NCBI GenBank assembly: GCA_033030425.1
Contig: JAUFSD010000017.1
Location: 930,001 to 994,000, forward strand
Length of the DNA stretch: 64,000 nucleotides
Source of the DNA: Verpa conica
Lineage: Eukaryota > Ascomycota > Pezizomycetes > Pezizales > Morchellaceae
Direction of reading: 5' to 3'
Shown here in pieces: positions 34,787-46,485 of the stretch; positions within the stretch are counted from its first letter, which is position 1, and every line of letters starts with the position of its first letter. The notes below the pieces were generated by a model. That model was not told where the DNA came from. It ran no database searches and was given only the letters and a program-made list of their open reading frames with translations. The position numbers and the translations under genes are program-made.

Positions 34787-37401
34787 CTTGGCAACCGTAC
34801 TACAGCCGTTGTTACCATTGGGGAATATTGTACAGGTTGTACGGTTTTCTATATATCTTTCTTTCTCCTCTTTGGTGAGCGGGTTTTATGATTGTGATTA
34901 TATCTTACTTGGGCGATAAGTGATATATGAAATGGCTAAGTTATAGCGCAGAGCCCAATCCATAGGAACAGATCTCCTCTTAGAAGTAAGTCTCGGGGAT
35001 GGAGTGTCAAATGCAAATACGTTGGAGTGTTATTTATAGTTATATTGAGAGGGTACTATTTCCGTATCCAAGCAGTGCAATCATATGTTACTACTCGCCA
35101 AAGATTAACACTCTTCGTTGTATTATGGGTACCGAATAGGTATAGTGGGACTTGAGTATTAGGAGGCTTGGCTAGGAGGTCCTCCTAAGCAAGCAATAAG
35201 CAATTGACTCTTATTATCTCCTTGTAAAACAACTCTCTTTAGATAATTAGATGGAATTTTAGTTAGGAGATAAGTACTAAAATTTGATGTGGAATGTAAA
35301 ATAACCTAGTGTTTTCTTAGCCAAGTTGTTGGATGTTCTCCTAAATTCGATTTTTTCGGTATAGTTTGCTTTAACATATCCGTAGAAGCCCTGTGGTATT
35401 TGATAGCCGTCTTAAATTGAAGAATCTTAGAATGAATTTTATATAGTATGGATATATAGTAGAGGAGGAGTATCGTTCCTTTCGTTGTATACTACACATA
35501 ATTGTAAAAATACATGTGCTAACCCTTCGTTGTAACTATCTTGGGTTCAAGAAAATTAACTGAGACTACTAGACTAGGCCTACTAAGGTCTTTGGAAGTC
35601 ACCCCTTAGCCCGGGAGGGTATTAAAGGTCTCTGAGATCTTTCAGGTACTCCATCAAACAAACACTACTATATGTAAAGAACTCGATTCGGTTTCAGCTC
35701 CTTTATCAACTCATCCATCCATTCATCGACAGTGCTGGTACTGAGGTTGTCAAATTTGTCATCAAAGCTATAATTCCATTGTAGATATCGAACAATCTCT
35801 GAGAGCTGTAGTTGGCTGATACCGGTATGGTAGATCGTGAGCCATGTTGATGATGTGTTAGTTTTTCCATGGTGTCTTTTAATAATATTAGAATTCTTGA
35901 ATGATAGAGTGGCTTTATTTGATATTGAATTATTTTTTTGGCCATTTAGCTCCTATTTTGAGTGCATGGGGATTGGACTCTGTGGAATGACATGGGGGGC
36001 ATTGCAATAGAAGACGAAGGTGCTATAGAGGGTAGATGAAAATACTGGTAATTCTTGACAACCGATCCTGCCCACTCTAATTAAGACTGTAGCTATATCT
36101 ATTCATTTAAGGAAACTATACTATTCGCGTTCCGCACAAGATCCGCAATTTCCCACTCATTCTTCCTATCCCTCAACTATTACACCTATAATCTAGTCTT
36201 CTCTCTATGCCCCGTCAAGTATTTCTCATAGCCTGTAGTTGCTATCCCCCATTTTGCTATCTTTAATACCTCTTAGCCAGAAAATAAACTAGCAAACAGA
36301 GGTAAAGTATAGCATCTTTTTGCAGCTGTACGGCTCTCATTTGTAACTTTTTCTGTATCCAGAACGTATGTATGTTAGGCTTTGTGATTAAAAGGGGTAA
36401 AGTTAAGCCTGGCTTCCGTTAGGGGCGATTGGCAAGGGCTCCATTAGGGGTATGGACCTAGAAAGGTCCATATTGGGAATTTCTTGAGGTTCAAGTGAGA
36501 GAGTGGGGGAGGGGGGTCTAGAGGTGAGGGTTCCTAGGCTTCAAGGTATGATAGCACATCATATCTAATTACTCGGTGGTTTGCGTTAAATATAGTATAT
36601 AACTATGTAAAATTACCAGGAAGCCTCAATTACTACACTAGTGATAATCAATTCCGCGCTTCTATCATCGAGAAGGAAGGCATCCTATAATAAAAAGATT
36701 TTACTCATCTGAAAAACATCCTTAGAAGCTGAGCTCAGAGATGAGGGGTGGTTGGTACCGGCAAGTTAACTATTGAAAACCTCAATCAGAACTATTACCC
36801 TTGCACTATTCCCACTTGGCGTTAATGACACTCGTTACACCTGCTTTACCTATGTATCTACCAGTCTGCTTATACCTTTCATAAGTGGTAGAAGAAATCG
36901 TGTATGTATTTGTATAGATTTCTAAGTATCTAGACTTATTAACTAATGACAACTATTTTAAATATAGGGATCTTCTGCCGGTAAAAACCATAATGCTAAC
37001 CCCCAAAATGCTCGGCTATTAACTAGAATGGGAATCCCCTTTTTCTGTGAGGCCTATAGCTAATTTTCTCTTATCTTGTCAATTATAGCTCATATTTACT
37101 TTACTAATTCCCTTAATATATTATTGAGCATTGGTAGAGCACGGGATTTTACTACGGAGTACGCTCTTCTAGTGTTTATTTCGGCGGTTAGCCTATTGGA
37201 GTAAGAAGCTCTAGGAATACAGTAGAATTACAGGTGATAATTAACAGTCAAAAAAGGAAACTCCCAACTATTCAAAAAAACCCGTTCCAAGTACCAAATT
37301 TACTGTGTCCCCCACCCTCCCAAGAGAAGAAAATACCGCTATAAAAAACCATGTCTCCACTTGCTCCCTATATCTACCCCCAACTATCACTCACCTATCC
37401 A
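34787..37401. other. AT-rich spacer, no gene seen
   Basis: 2.6 kb without a supportable gene. A 27-bp stretch at about 35133-35159 (core TATTATGGGTACCGAATAGG) recurs near 12813, suggesting a dispersed repeat end. The frame at 35945-35706 (-) shows no family features. Confidence 0.5.
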
Positions 37402-39093
37402 CTACCTCTTCACTCCACCTGCTGCCCTCCTCTTCAACCAATCCGCAATCTGTTCATGCCTAGTAACAAACATACATTTTTTCTTATCGCTCTTCCACCT
37501 TAGGACTCCTAACTCATCAGCATACCTCGCTACATCTTCAAAGTCCTGGGTTGTCGTAAAGTCCTTAAACAGGAATCCTTGTGTCGCCTTCATCCGTTCT
37601 CCCTCAATCTGCCATAAACGGATCTGGTCGACTACCGTGGGCGGTAGGATTACTAGGTTTTTGCGCATTTGGGGGTGTGCATGGACAGTAAGGTAGTCAA
37701 TTATTTGATCTGCTGTTATCCCCATTTTAATGGCTTCTTGGATCGAGTGCCGGGAGATTCTCCCAGAAACGAGATTTGGGAAGCGGGTAGTGAGGCGGAC
37801 GAAGAGATTTAGAACTGCTATTTGGAGGGGTGAATCTAGAATGTGTTAGTGGCTGCTTGGGGGGGGGGGGGGGATGATTATTTGAAGGGTTTGGGGCATA
37901 CTTGTGTAAGCATAAACTCTGTAATTAGTCTCCACAATAACGAACCCCTTCCCGCCATCATCTCCTTTCTCTCCTATTGCTGCATTGATGGTTTGACTTG
38001 CACTTCTTAGTCCACCGCTCTCGCTTGTCAATGTTGTTGCTAGTCTCGTTGGGTAGAACCGGTCAGAGGATGCCTTGCGTTGATAGACAATCCCATAATC
38101 TCGCATATCCGTCAACATGGTCCGTTGTGTTAGTGTGAGGGTGTTGACAGAGTATGCTTGTCCGAGCTCCAAAGAACCGAGCATGAGAAAGAAATGAAGG
38201 ACATCCGTTTTTTCCATTTTAAGGTCTTCGGCATAGTCGAGATATTGGATTAGGAGTGCCCAGATCTGAGAGTTACCCTCTTGGAGGAGGAAGGAGAAGC
38301 CATTTTTGGTTATAATTGCTTGGGTGCCTTTGCCTCTGCCTATATTTAGCTTCATGATCATTCACACCCTCCTCCCCAGTAGTGAACATACTGTCTCTCC
38401 ATCAACTTTCCGATACAGAGCAACTCTACAACCCCATCTCCGGGCTTCGTGTCGTTGTGTGTCCCCACCATGAAGTGGAGAATACTCTCAAATTTCTTCT
38501 GTGCATACTCGTCCAAAAACGCAACCGTGATGTTCTTCTTATCAGGTGTATTACAAGGCACACCAAACGAGTGGTGTTCGCCACCACCCGTCAACGCGAG
38601 CCGAAAGTTCTTCTTAAATACCTGGTCGAGCGTAATTGTGTTATCGGCTTCATTGATGATATGCAAACGTCGTAGCTTCGAGAATGCATCTTCGCGCTGC
38701 CGACGAGATTCAGGCCGGATAAGGGCCTCGAGATCAGATAGAGGGATCGCGGTGTCGTTGTAGAGGAGGGATGTTACTATTACTTTTGCTGCGTGGAAGG
38801 TCAGCACCGAACTCTATTTTCTACAGATCTCCTCCCGCGCGTACCCAAGTTTGGCAGCATACGACGGAAGATTGCTAGTGAGGTCGCAGGTTGCTGGTAT
38901 AGTCTCCGGAATGTGATTGGTGGGAGATTCTATAGCACTTATTAGTCCCATTCATACCATCTCCCCGTAGCGCACCCCCGAGGCTGACCTCTAAGTAGCT
39001 AAAGCTGTAGCACCCGGCCCGAGATTGTTAGCTAAGTAGTGTGAAAGAAAGAAAGCTGGGATAGACTTACCCGCGGATGTTTCCGCCTGACAT
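37402..39093 (-). CDS. TFB2: TFIIH subunit Tfb2 (p52)
   Basis: Core TFIIH subunit that stimulates the XPB/Ssl2 ATPase in transcription initiation and nucleotide-excision repair. Six exons, 39093-39071, 39004-38989 (16 nt), 38929-38845, 38788-38392, 38335-37902 and 37835-37402, give 462 residues, the usual length. The N-terminus becomes family-like only after the tiny exon is included: FSYLE joins NLPPITFRRLYQQP. Other hallmarks are LAKVIVTSLLY, LEALIRPESRRQREDAFSKL, GFSFLLQEGNSQIWALLIQYLD, FLMLGSLELGQAYSV, FVIVETNYRVYAYTNSP and the C-terminal IRLWQIEGERMKATQGFLF. It is divergent from HPM1, with starts 592 bp apart. Intron 5 contains a run of 15 C upstream of CACTAAC. Confidence 0.94.
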
Positions 39094-39684
39094 TTTAGGA
39101 TTGCCAGGCTATGAAGATTATTGATGCGACTATTGTGGGGGGGGGGGGTGTCCGGGGAAGCTCGAGGTTTGGTGTGTTTTGTGAGCTTTGAAAGGAATAT
39201 TAGTTACCCTACTCCGGCTTGGCAGGGACGAGGAGAAGACAACACAGATGGAGGAGAATAGTTTGACTCTGGGGGAAGAGCGTGTGATTAGCGTAGATTA
39301 TTTACGGTCTACGTTATTACCCACTGGTATGAGATAATTACTGCGTAAGTTCTGTGGATTCGACTTCTAGAGTGAGTGTAGAGGTGGTGAATTTGGCATA
39401 CATTATTTAGTAAACCAGCTCTACATCGTAACAGGAGATCTATGCGTCGGGCATACCTTACGCATAAGGTCTTCATATATTAGCATTATATCTTATCTTT
39501 TCGCTTCTTCAACAGAGCCCTTCATATCCAAAATGATTTATGAGCAGTAACAACTCAAGATAAACAAGAGAATATCGTATCAAGACAAGGCCATAGTTTC
39601 AGTGTGGGCTGACTAAGAAGATCCACAACTTTTCCCCAGGTGTGGTGGGGCACATTCAATCTCCCCCACCAACCAACCTCCACC
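39094..39684. promoter_or_regulatory. Divergent promoter region TFB2 / HPM1
   Basis: 591 bp between the two divergent start codons. It contains a poly-G run near 39137-39147 and no recognisable operator. Confidence 0.4.
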
Positions 39685-40755
39685 ATGTCCTTCAAGTTCA
39701 ACTTCTCTACTGGTAATGACAGTGATAGCGAAAATAGTGACACGAAAATCCCACTAGATCCAAAGCCAGCCTTAGTTCAAACACCTCCCCAATCCCATTC
39801 CCTTGAGTCACTGGTTTGTACTCTCTCCTATGCTCTATTGACAGCTACGTTTACTCTAACAATGGAATAGATTACTACACTCCCACAAAACATATCATAC
39901 ACCACCCTTGCAATCACAAGCTCTATCCATATCCCACGGCGTGAACTCTACGATGTTCGAATGCAGCTTATGGCAGAAGATAATCTTGGTGGAGATTTGC
40001 AAAGTGAGAAAAGTGCCCTTGTGGGACTAGGCAATGAGGACATTAGGACGAGTTTCTATGAGGGGGGGTTAAAAAGTTGGGAGTGCTCAGTAGATCTGGT
40101 CCGGTATCTTGTAGGGGAGGGAGGGCTAGGAGTATCTAGGGTTTTAGAGGTATGTGCTATACACCTGAGGAGTGACTTTATTGACACGGAGTAGCTAGGA
40201 TGTGGAACGTCTCTCCCATCGCTGTACCTATTCCAGACTGCACTTGGGGGAGATAAGGGTTCAAATCATTTCACGCTTGCAGATTATAACATTGAGGTTC
40301 TTCGCCTTGTGACACTTCCGAACTTATTCCTGTCTTGGAGTATGTATCGCTCTACCGACTGGTGCATAGAAGGGGACCTCGAAGTGAGTGATAGCCTTAT
40401 TGCAGAATTCATGACAGATCTGAATAGGGCGGGTGTGACCATTGACTTTATATCTGGTGGATGGGGGGTGGGAATGTTGGGGCTATTGCAAACGCCTTAT
40501 GATCTTGTTATGGGCTCTGAGACCATCTACTCACCTGCGACGACGGGGTTGTTTACCGATGTACTGTTGGGAAGTCTAAAGGAAGGGGGAAGAGGGTTAG
40601 TAGCTGCAAAGCAGATCTACTTTGGTGTTGGGGGGAGTGTAGTGGACTTTGTGAGGGGAGTTGGGAAGAGAGGGTGGGAAACGAAAGTAGTAAGGGAAGA
40701 GAGGGATGTAGGAGTTGGGAGGAGTATTGTAGAAGTGCAGAGTAGCCCTGAGTAA
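39685..40755 (+). CDS. HPM1: Protein-histidine N-methyltransferase Hpm1/METTL18 type
   Basis: SAM-dependent enzyme that methylates a histidine of ribosomal protein Rpl3. Exons 39685-39813, 39871-40149 and 40195-40755 give 322 residues. The start MSFKFNF is the characteristic N-terminus of the family. SAM motif I, VLELGCGTSLPSLYLF, is split by the 45-nt second intron. It is followed by LADYNIEVLRLVTLPNLFLSW and the METTL18 post-II motif MGSETIYSP. The region 135-165 (SWECSVDLVRYLV) matches the family's K/SxWECxxDLxxYL block. No key motif is missing. It is followed by PXMP4 251 bp downstream on the same strand. Confidence 0.93.
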
Positions 40756-41006
40756 ATTACATGATGTTCGATTGGGGCGGTGGGGGTTACCTCGATGACT
40801 TCACTATCACATGCCACCTCCAACTGCCATCACCGTTGAGCCGCAACCGCCCAACCGACGACCGAGCTACATATCATGGAGGTGTCTCTGATCTCCCGAC
40901 CCCATCGGGAAGCCAGACTTCCCCACAAAGATCTTCCCCCTTTCTCCTGTTTATGTTATTCTCATCTACTCCTCATCTATCCTACACGTTGTAATCTACC
41001 ATCAAG

Positions 41007-41717
41007 ATGACCTCAAATTCAACTTTAAAAGCTCTTAGAGTAAACCCTCCCAGTCCCATGGGCTCATCTCTCCCCGCTAACACTCGTAGGACACAATCAA
41101 CACCTTCATCCTAGACCCTAAAAATCACGACATTCTCTCTATCGTGAAAGGCCTCCGTAATGGCCTCGTCTACGGTGCTAAAGTTCGTTTCCCACATGCT
41201 CTAGTCATGATATTCCTTTTCCGCGACGGAACGTATGTCTCCTACCTCCCTCTCACTCCTGATCTACACTGACCTCTACACTAGTTTCCGCGAAAAAGTA
41301 ACGCAGGTCCTTAAAGCAACAAAAACACACTCTATAAACCTAGCCCTCTTTGTAACCTGCTACAAAACAACTATGTACGCTCTACGAATCCTCAACTCTC
41401 AGAAGGAGCGGTCAGCGGATAGCTTCATTGCCGGCCTGCTAGGCGGGTATGTAGTTTTTGGACGAGGTAATCAGACTAGCGTAAACCAGCAGATTGTGAT
41501 TTACGTGTTTGCTCGAGTCGCGCTAGCTCTCGCGAAGCTAAGTGTGACGAGCGAGGGCCCATTGGGAGTAGTAAGGGGCGAGGAGTTGCGGGGGAGAGTG
41601 ACGAATGTTGGGTGGCCGGTATTTGCGAGTTTGAGTTGGGCGCTAGTTATGTGGCTGTTTAGGTGGCATCCGGACAGCATACAGCCTAGCTTGAGGAGTA
41701 GCATGAAGTATTTGTAG
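41007..41717 (+). CDS. PXMP4: Peroxisomal membrane protein Pxmp4/PMP24
   Basis: Small polytopic membrane protein of the Tim17/22/23-like PXMP4 family, located in peroxisomes. Exons 41007-41039, 41090-41232 and 41285-41717 give 202 residues. Family blocks are VKGLRNGLVYGAKVRFPHALVM in two overlapping parts (VKGLRNGLVYGAK and RFPHALVMIFLFR), HSINLALFVTCYKT, ADSFIAGLLGGYVVFG, NQQIVIYVFARVALALAKL and the C-terminal HPDSIQPSLRSSMKYL. The stop follows SSMKYL directly, so the ~20-residue tail usual in vertebrate relatives is missing. A further 3' exon cannot be excluded. Molecular function is not well defined for the family. Confidence 0.9.
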
Positions 41718-42184
41718 GTGTTTCCTTCCCTGGATTTAGAGTGGTTCTTAGCTAATGCGGTAGAAGATATGTTAACTCGGATTCGTGGTCATCCTTTAAG
41801 AATTTTCTTATCCATAATACATAGACAGGAGGGGAGGATAGAGTCTAAATTATGCTTAAATTATTGGTCTTTGCTAGATGTTAAAGGCTGTTTTTTTCGG
41901 GGATATGCTGTACGATATCTGCGGGAGGCGTTGGTGTATAAAGTACATATTACAAGAATGTTCAAGATGTCAGAAACGAAGGGAAAACAATATATATATA
42001 ATATGCGGCCAGAAGTAACTAAGTTAGGCGGGCCTTGTAAGCCACTTATCAATGATCTCCCTATTCGATACTTGTGACAATACATTCAACACATACGTAG
42101 TAAACATCTTCGTTCCTAAAGTATAGCCCCAAGGTAGTCCCCCATATGTATCTACAGAAAGAAGTGGGTAACCTCTAGAATTAT
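41718..42184. other. Convergent 3' spacer PXMP4 / MscS channel
   Basis: 467 bp, AT-rich. The frame 41718-42077 continues past the PXMP4 stop codon but shows no membrane-protein or tail homology, so it is not called. Confidence 0.45.
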
Positions 42185-45100
42185 CTACAATCTATGTAGT
42201 TCCATATCCTCAATGGATTCTACCCTTGCGTGGTGACCACTGGGGCCCGGTCTCGCCGACTCCACACTCAACCTCCCACGATCCCCCCCCACACCTCCAA
42301 ATGTCCCTGTCTCCAGGTCTGTTGCATCCACGCTCGACCCCTTAGACCCAAAGAACCTGTTCCTATGACTTACAATACTTCCACTCCCTGCTCTGTGTCT
42401 ATAATGGAATCTAGAACCTAGGTCAGAGCTAGTTCTCGAGGTTGCCCTTACAAGCTCTGCTTCTTCCTCTTCCTTCTCTCTTTCTTCAATTACTTTGATC
42501 ATAGGCACGTGCTGCATCCTCCTTGGATCTTCAAAGACATCTCCCGAGCCGTCTGAAGAGGCAATGTCCTTAACACCCAGCGAGAAATCGACTTTCTTAG
42601 AACGTCCATATATGCTTCCCTTACTAGTAGATCGCCCAAGACTAGTGCTATAGCCAATATCGCTAGTGTCTGAATTAGAGCGGAGAATGCCATTTTGAGT
42701 GCCGCTACCAGGGATAAAGGGCCTATAGTCCCCGTCGTGTTTATTTGGGCTGGTGTCTCGATCGAGAACAGATTGTTGAAGTTGATCATTATTGACGGAC
42801 TGTAAGAACACAGGCTGGGTACTTTTCTGGCCCGGCCAACGCATATTGGGAGATTCGATACCGACCTCGGCAACCGAGACCATGAGTGCGCACATGAATT
42901 TATTGCGTCTTTGGAGACGGACAAGTTCATTTTGCCAGTTGGACTTGTAAAAGAAGACAACATTCAGTTTAACAGAGTGCATGTCTGGGATGTCGCGAAG
43001 TTCAGTGATGATCTTAGGCTGGTATTCGCGCTTTTCGGATTGGACAAACTCCACAAGTCTTTCTCGGAGCTCCTCGATTTGCTCGAGGGATGTCCCAAAT
43101 TTGCAAACAACAGGGATTGCCTAGCAGCCAAGTTAGTCGTCTGATTCGTCTGACTAAAAAGGTACAAATACCTCTGCCAGTCCGCCAGAGCGCCTCATAT
43201 TCAAAACAAAAAGCGTATTAAGTAGTGAATTCGGGGCCTGAACAACATGCCCTTCCAGCTTCTTGAACTCGGTATACATTAAGGCAATCTCTTTTACGAA
43301 GAAAGTATCAATAGTCCCAGCACCAGTATTATAGATATCGACACGATCGCCCACATCAAACGGGTGCTTCACAAACACAAAGATAATACTAGCCAGGAAC
43401 TCCTGAGCAGTTGCAGAAAACAGCCAACTCAGTGCAAGTACCGAACTTGATGCGGAAGTTAGAACTCCGGCAGTGGATTTCGAGATCAAACTCAAGAATA
43501 CAAGAACGACAATAACAGCCACGATGAATGTGAGGACATCATCGAGCTTGCTGACGACACTATCGAGATCTTTTAAACTGGCTGCGATAGCTTTACGTTC
43601 GCGGCCAATTTCAACACAGGCAAGTTCCATTTCTTCGCAAGAGATATCGCCGTTGAGGTCGCGGTCGAACATTGTAAATGCAGCATCTGCTTCATCTTCT
43701 GAGGAAAATGCATTCTTGAGGTCTTCGGCGTTGACGTTTTCAAGGTCGTCACGGATAAAAGTACGATAGAGACGGCGTGCCAACTGAGACATGTTAGTAA
43801 CAATAATAAGAGCGTTTTATAAACACTATAAAATAGGCTAGAGATGAAATTAAAGAACTAAAAATACGTACAGCCTGACTTCCTTCAGTAGTATAAAGTA
43901 GTGTAAGGACGACCTGTTGTGGGGAAGTACTCGATGAAATCTGTTTTCCGGTAAAGTCACCGGCAACCTTCCCCATAACATCTCCAACCTTATTAAAGGT
44001 TTTCTGCGCACCAGCCCTGGCCTGTTGTAGTCTCACCAAAGGTGTTCTGGCTCCACTTGCCAAGTTTGAGCCTCTTTTTTCATCAAGGCCCTTCTCCTTC
44101 TCGAATTGCTTTGAGTAGGTATATAACTTGGCAAGGGATCCAATTTGAAACTTGTTTAGCTCAATCCTGTCTTCATAAGTCCTCTGGTGGAAAGAGATAG
44201 CAATAAGTTGGATAATAATCTTCTCGACAAGGTTGAGAATCATAGCAATAAAGAAACAAAGGAGGACTATGTTAGCACGATTTTCCCAGTACCGGGTGGA
44301 CTTGTCACTATTGTTATGATGGTTGGTCATTGTAGGGAGGAAAGAGACAAATATTGCTAGCCACCAGAAGAAAAGTGTTGCGGGGACCTCAAGCATGCGG
44401 GCCATATCTTTCCATTTTTTGCTACCGTTGGTGAAGGCGCTGGTGAGCAAGGCGATGATGTAGGGAAGGCATTTGGCGATGATCTATATTATTTAGTTAG
44501 AACTTTGCTAATAAGGAAAGCTCTTAAATTAGAGATAGGTGTTTATTCACCCTTGCAGCCCATAGGGAAAGCCAGACAACCTCGAGCCAGACCATGAACC
44601 ACATCAGGTAAACATCTCCAACGGTCGCATCGTGAAAGACCAGTGCACCCAAAAGTAACGGGACCAACATCACCAGAACAAGTGGAATGATATACGTGAA
44701 ATATCTGACAATGATTGACGACTCATGAACCTTTAATAAATTTAGTTACAGTTGATGGGTATAGAAAATTTTATTGCAGTCTTATAAGATATATATTACT
44801 TACTCCTTTCATAAACTGTGCAAATTTATTTGACGGCTTTTCTGGCGGTCTCCAAACCCCCTTTCCATTGTCATGGACAGGGTTTGTGGCAATATCAAAA
44901 TCATCGATAAGCTCTGCCTCAGTAACTCGGGATCTAGAACGATTTCTCTTACTCTTGGACCTTTCTGGACCCTTTTCAGATACATTGGTGACAACTCTTT
45001 CTGCTCTTAGTAATTCTAAATCGTCTTCTAGTCGATGACTCTCCTCTCGCTGTCGAGAATGTGAGATATTGTGGGGGTTATGGTCATCGGAGTCTGTGGC

Positions 45101-45280
45101 ACTAGTAGGCCTAAAGTTTCCGTGAAGTTGACGGTGTGAATGAAGTTCATCGGTGTAGGTCTGTTCATCAGATGACCCATCTACCATATGAGGTGTATCC
45201 GAAGGATGTGACTGATAGCTACCAGGAGGGCCAAACTCGGGATAAGAGGGTTCAGGAATTTCATTTATAGGCGTCGACAT
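42185..45280 (-). CDS. EF-hand mechanosensitive channel of the MscS family (Msy1/Msy2 type)
   Basis: Fungal organellar MscS channel; the Msy1/Msy2 proteins of fission yeast sit in the ER and shape the calcium response to hypo-osmotic shock. Exons 45280-44804, 44730-44551, 44483-43872, 43783-43172 and 43120-42185 give 938 residues, all joined in phase 0. An acidic/polar N-terminal tail is followed by four to five hydrophobic spans in residues 160-330 ([38 protein letters not shown]). An EF-hand loop near 463-474 has good Ca ligands ([12 protein letters not shown]). The MscS core is at about 500-690: [11 protein letters not shown], then [13 protein letters not shown] and [16 protein letters not shown]. 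The C-terminal 200 residues are Ser/Arg-rich and probably disordered. Confidence 0.93.
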
Positions 45281-46485
45281 TGCTTTAAGAGATGAGTATT
45301 AAACTCTGATATATAAGGAAATATGGAGAATGTTCGGCTTTTGGAGAGTGCCCTCTGTCAATGTAATTATAACGAAAGATAGTAAGGAAAAAGACTGGGC
45401 CGAGGCCAGAAGCGATTGTATAGGACCAGAGGATCGATCCCGGGATCACTGAGGAAACAGATGATAAATATGGATGTTTTTCAAAGCTGAAATCTAGTAG
45501 AAGTCTAGTTATATACAGGGGCGAGGGACACGGCCCACCTTATATCTTAAAGTCACCCAAAATCCCCTTAAGATAACTCTAGGGTGGAGGTGGAGGTGGA
45601 GGTGCAAGCATCTTAGAATTGCGCCGTTTTTAGATGTTTTGGCTTTCTCTTCCCGTGAATAGCTTGCTCAATATGGTATTGATGGCCCGGCAAAAATTAT
45701 CTGTGCAATTCGATAACCGATCAGAGATTTAGGGACATGGGGGAGAGGCACGAGAAATGATGATCAGTGAAGAGGCCCAAATAGAAAAACTACAAAGACC
45801 CTTTAGTGTTGTAGAGAACGCCACTGTCGTCATAGGCTTGTCGATCGTCATTTTGGTAAGGAAACACTAGGTATATTTATGTACCTTCCCAGATGCATTG
45901 GTGGAGGGCGTTTTAGAGGTTGGAAGTTGGGCAACCGTTGTGACAGGGACCCACACGGGAGCATTACTTCCGAATATCTCCCCTGCCGAGACATGCATCC
46001 GGCAAGCCACAAAAATATCATCTAATTTATCCGATAGAGGTGACATATAACTGTAATACATGTACTCGTATTTTCATGACGTTTCCGAACTGGCCTGCTA
46101 TTGCATCCCATACAAAAATAGTGCCAAGTCTATGGTTTGTATGGTATGCAATAGCAGGCCAGTCCGGAAACGTCATGAGATTACGAGTAGTTCGCAAAGA
46201 CCCTCAATTCCCTTCAAACAGGTGGGTACCCTCATTACCCAGATTGGGCCAGTTTTTGTTCTTTGTCTATCTGCGTCATTCGGCAGGGACGACATGCGAG
46301 ATTTCGGGAATACGACATGTCAGCTCCCAACAACGCAGAACGCCAAGACTTTGGTTTTCTGCTCAATCATCCTTTCCTACCTCCCCTACAACAGTACTCC
46401 TGTCCAATTTTATCTATTCTCGTAGCTTTGTCCTTCTTCAGCTGTTTCGTTAACGACTTCACGATCAACGAATTTTGCTACAATA
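45281..46485. other. Divergent region between the MscS channel gene and alpha-tubulin
   Basis: 1.2 kb. It should hold the promoters of both genes. It contains a (GGAGGT)n run near 45581-45603 and the 128-bp hairpin at 46062-46189. Open frames here overlap the hairpin and are not gene-like. Confidence 0.5.
46062..46189. repeat. 128-bp perfect-type hairpin upstream of alpha-tubulin
   Basis: Two ~55-bp arms (46062-46116 and 46135-46189) are inverse complements with about four mismatches, separated by an 18-bp loop. Ends read TACTCGTA / TACGAGTA; inside is TGGCCTGCTATTGCAT. It starts 297 bp before the tubulin ATG. It may be a small MITE or a transcribed stem-loop. No clear target duplication is visible. 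Confidence 0.85.

Noticed and set aside
41718..42077. 119-codon frame right after PXMP4
   Set aside because: Starts after the stop codon, Lys/Tyr-rich AT-biased, no homology to the PXMP4 tail.
42499..42963. 154-codon minus-strand frame in a second register
   Set aside because: Overlaps the last exon of the MscS channel in another frame; the channel frame is clearly the coding one.
46040..46453. 137-codon plus-strand frame upstream of alpha-tubulin
   Set aside because: Runs through the hairpin and the tubulin promoter; competing frames 46060-46425 and 46263-46496 are similar; no domain.
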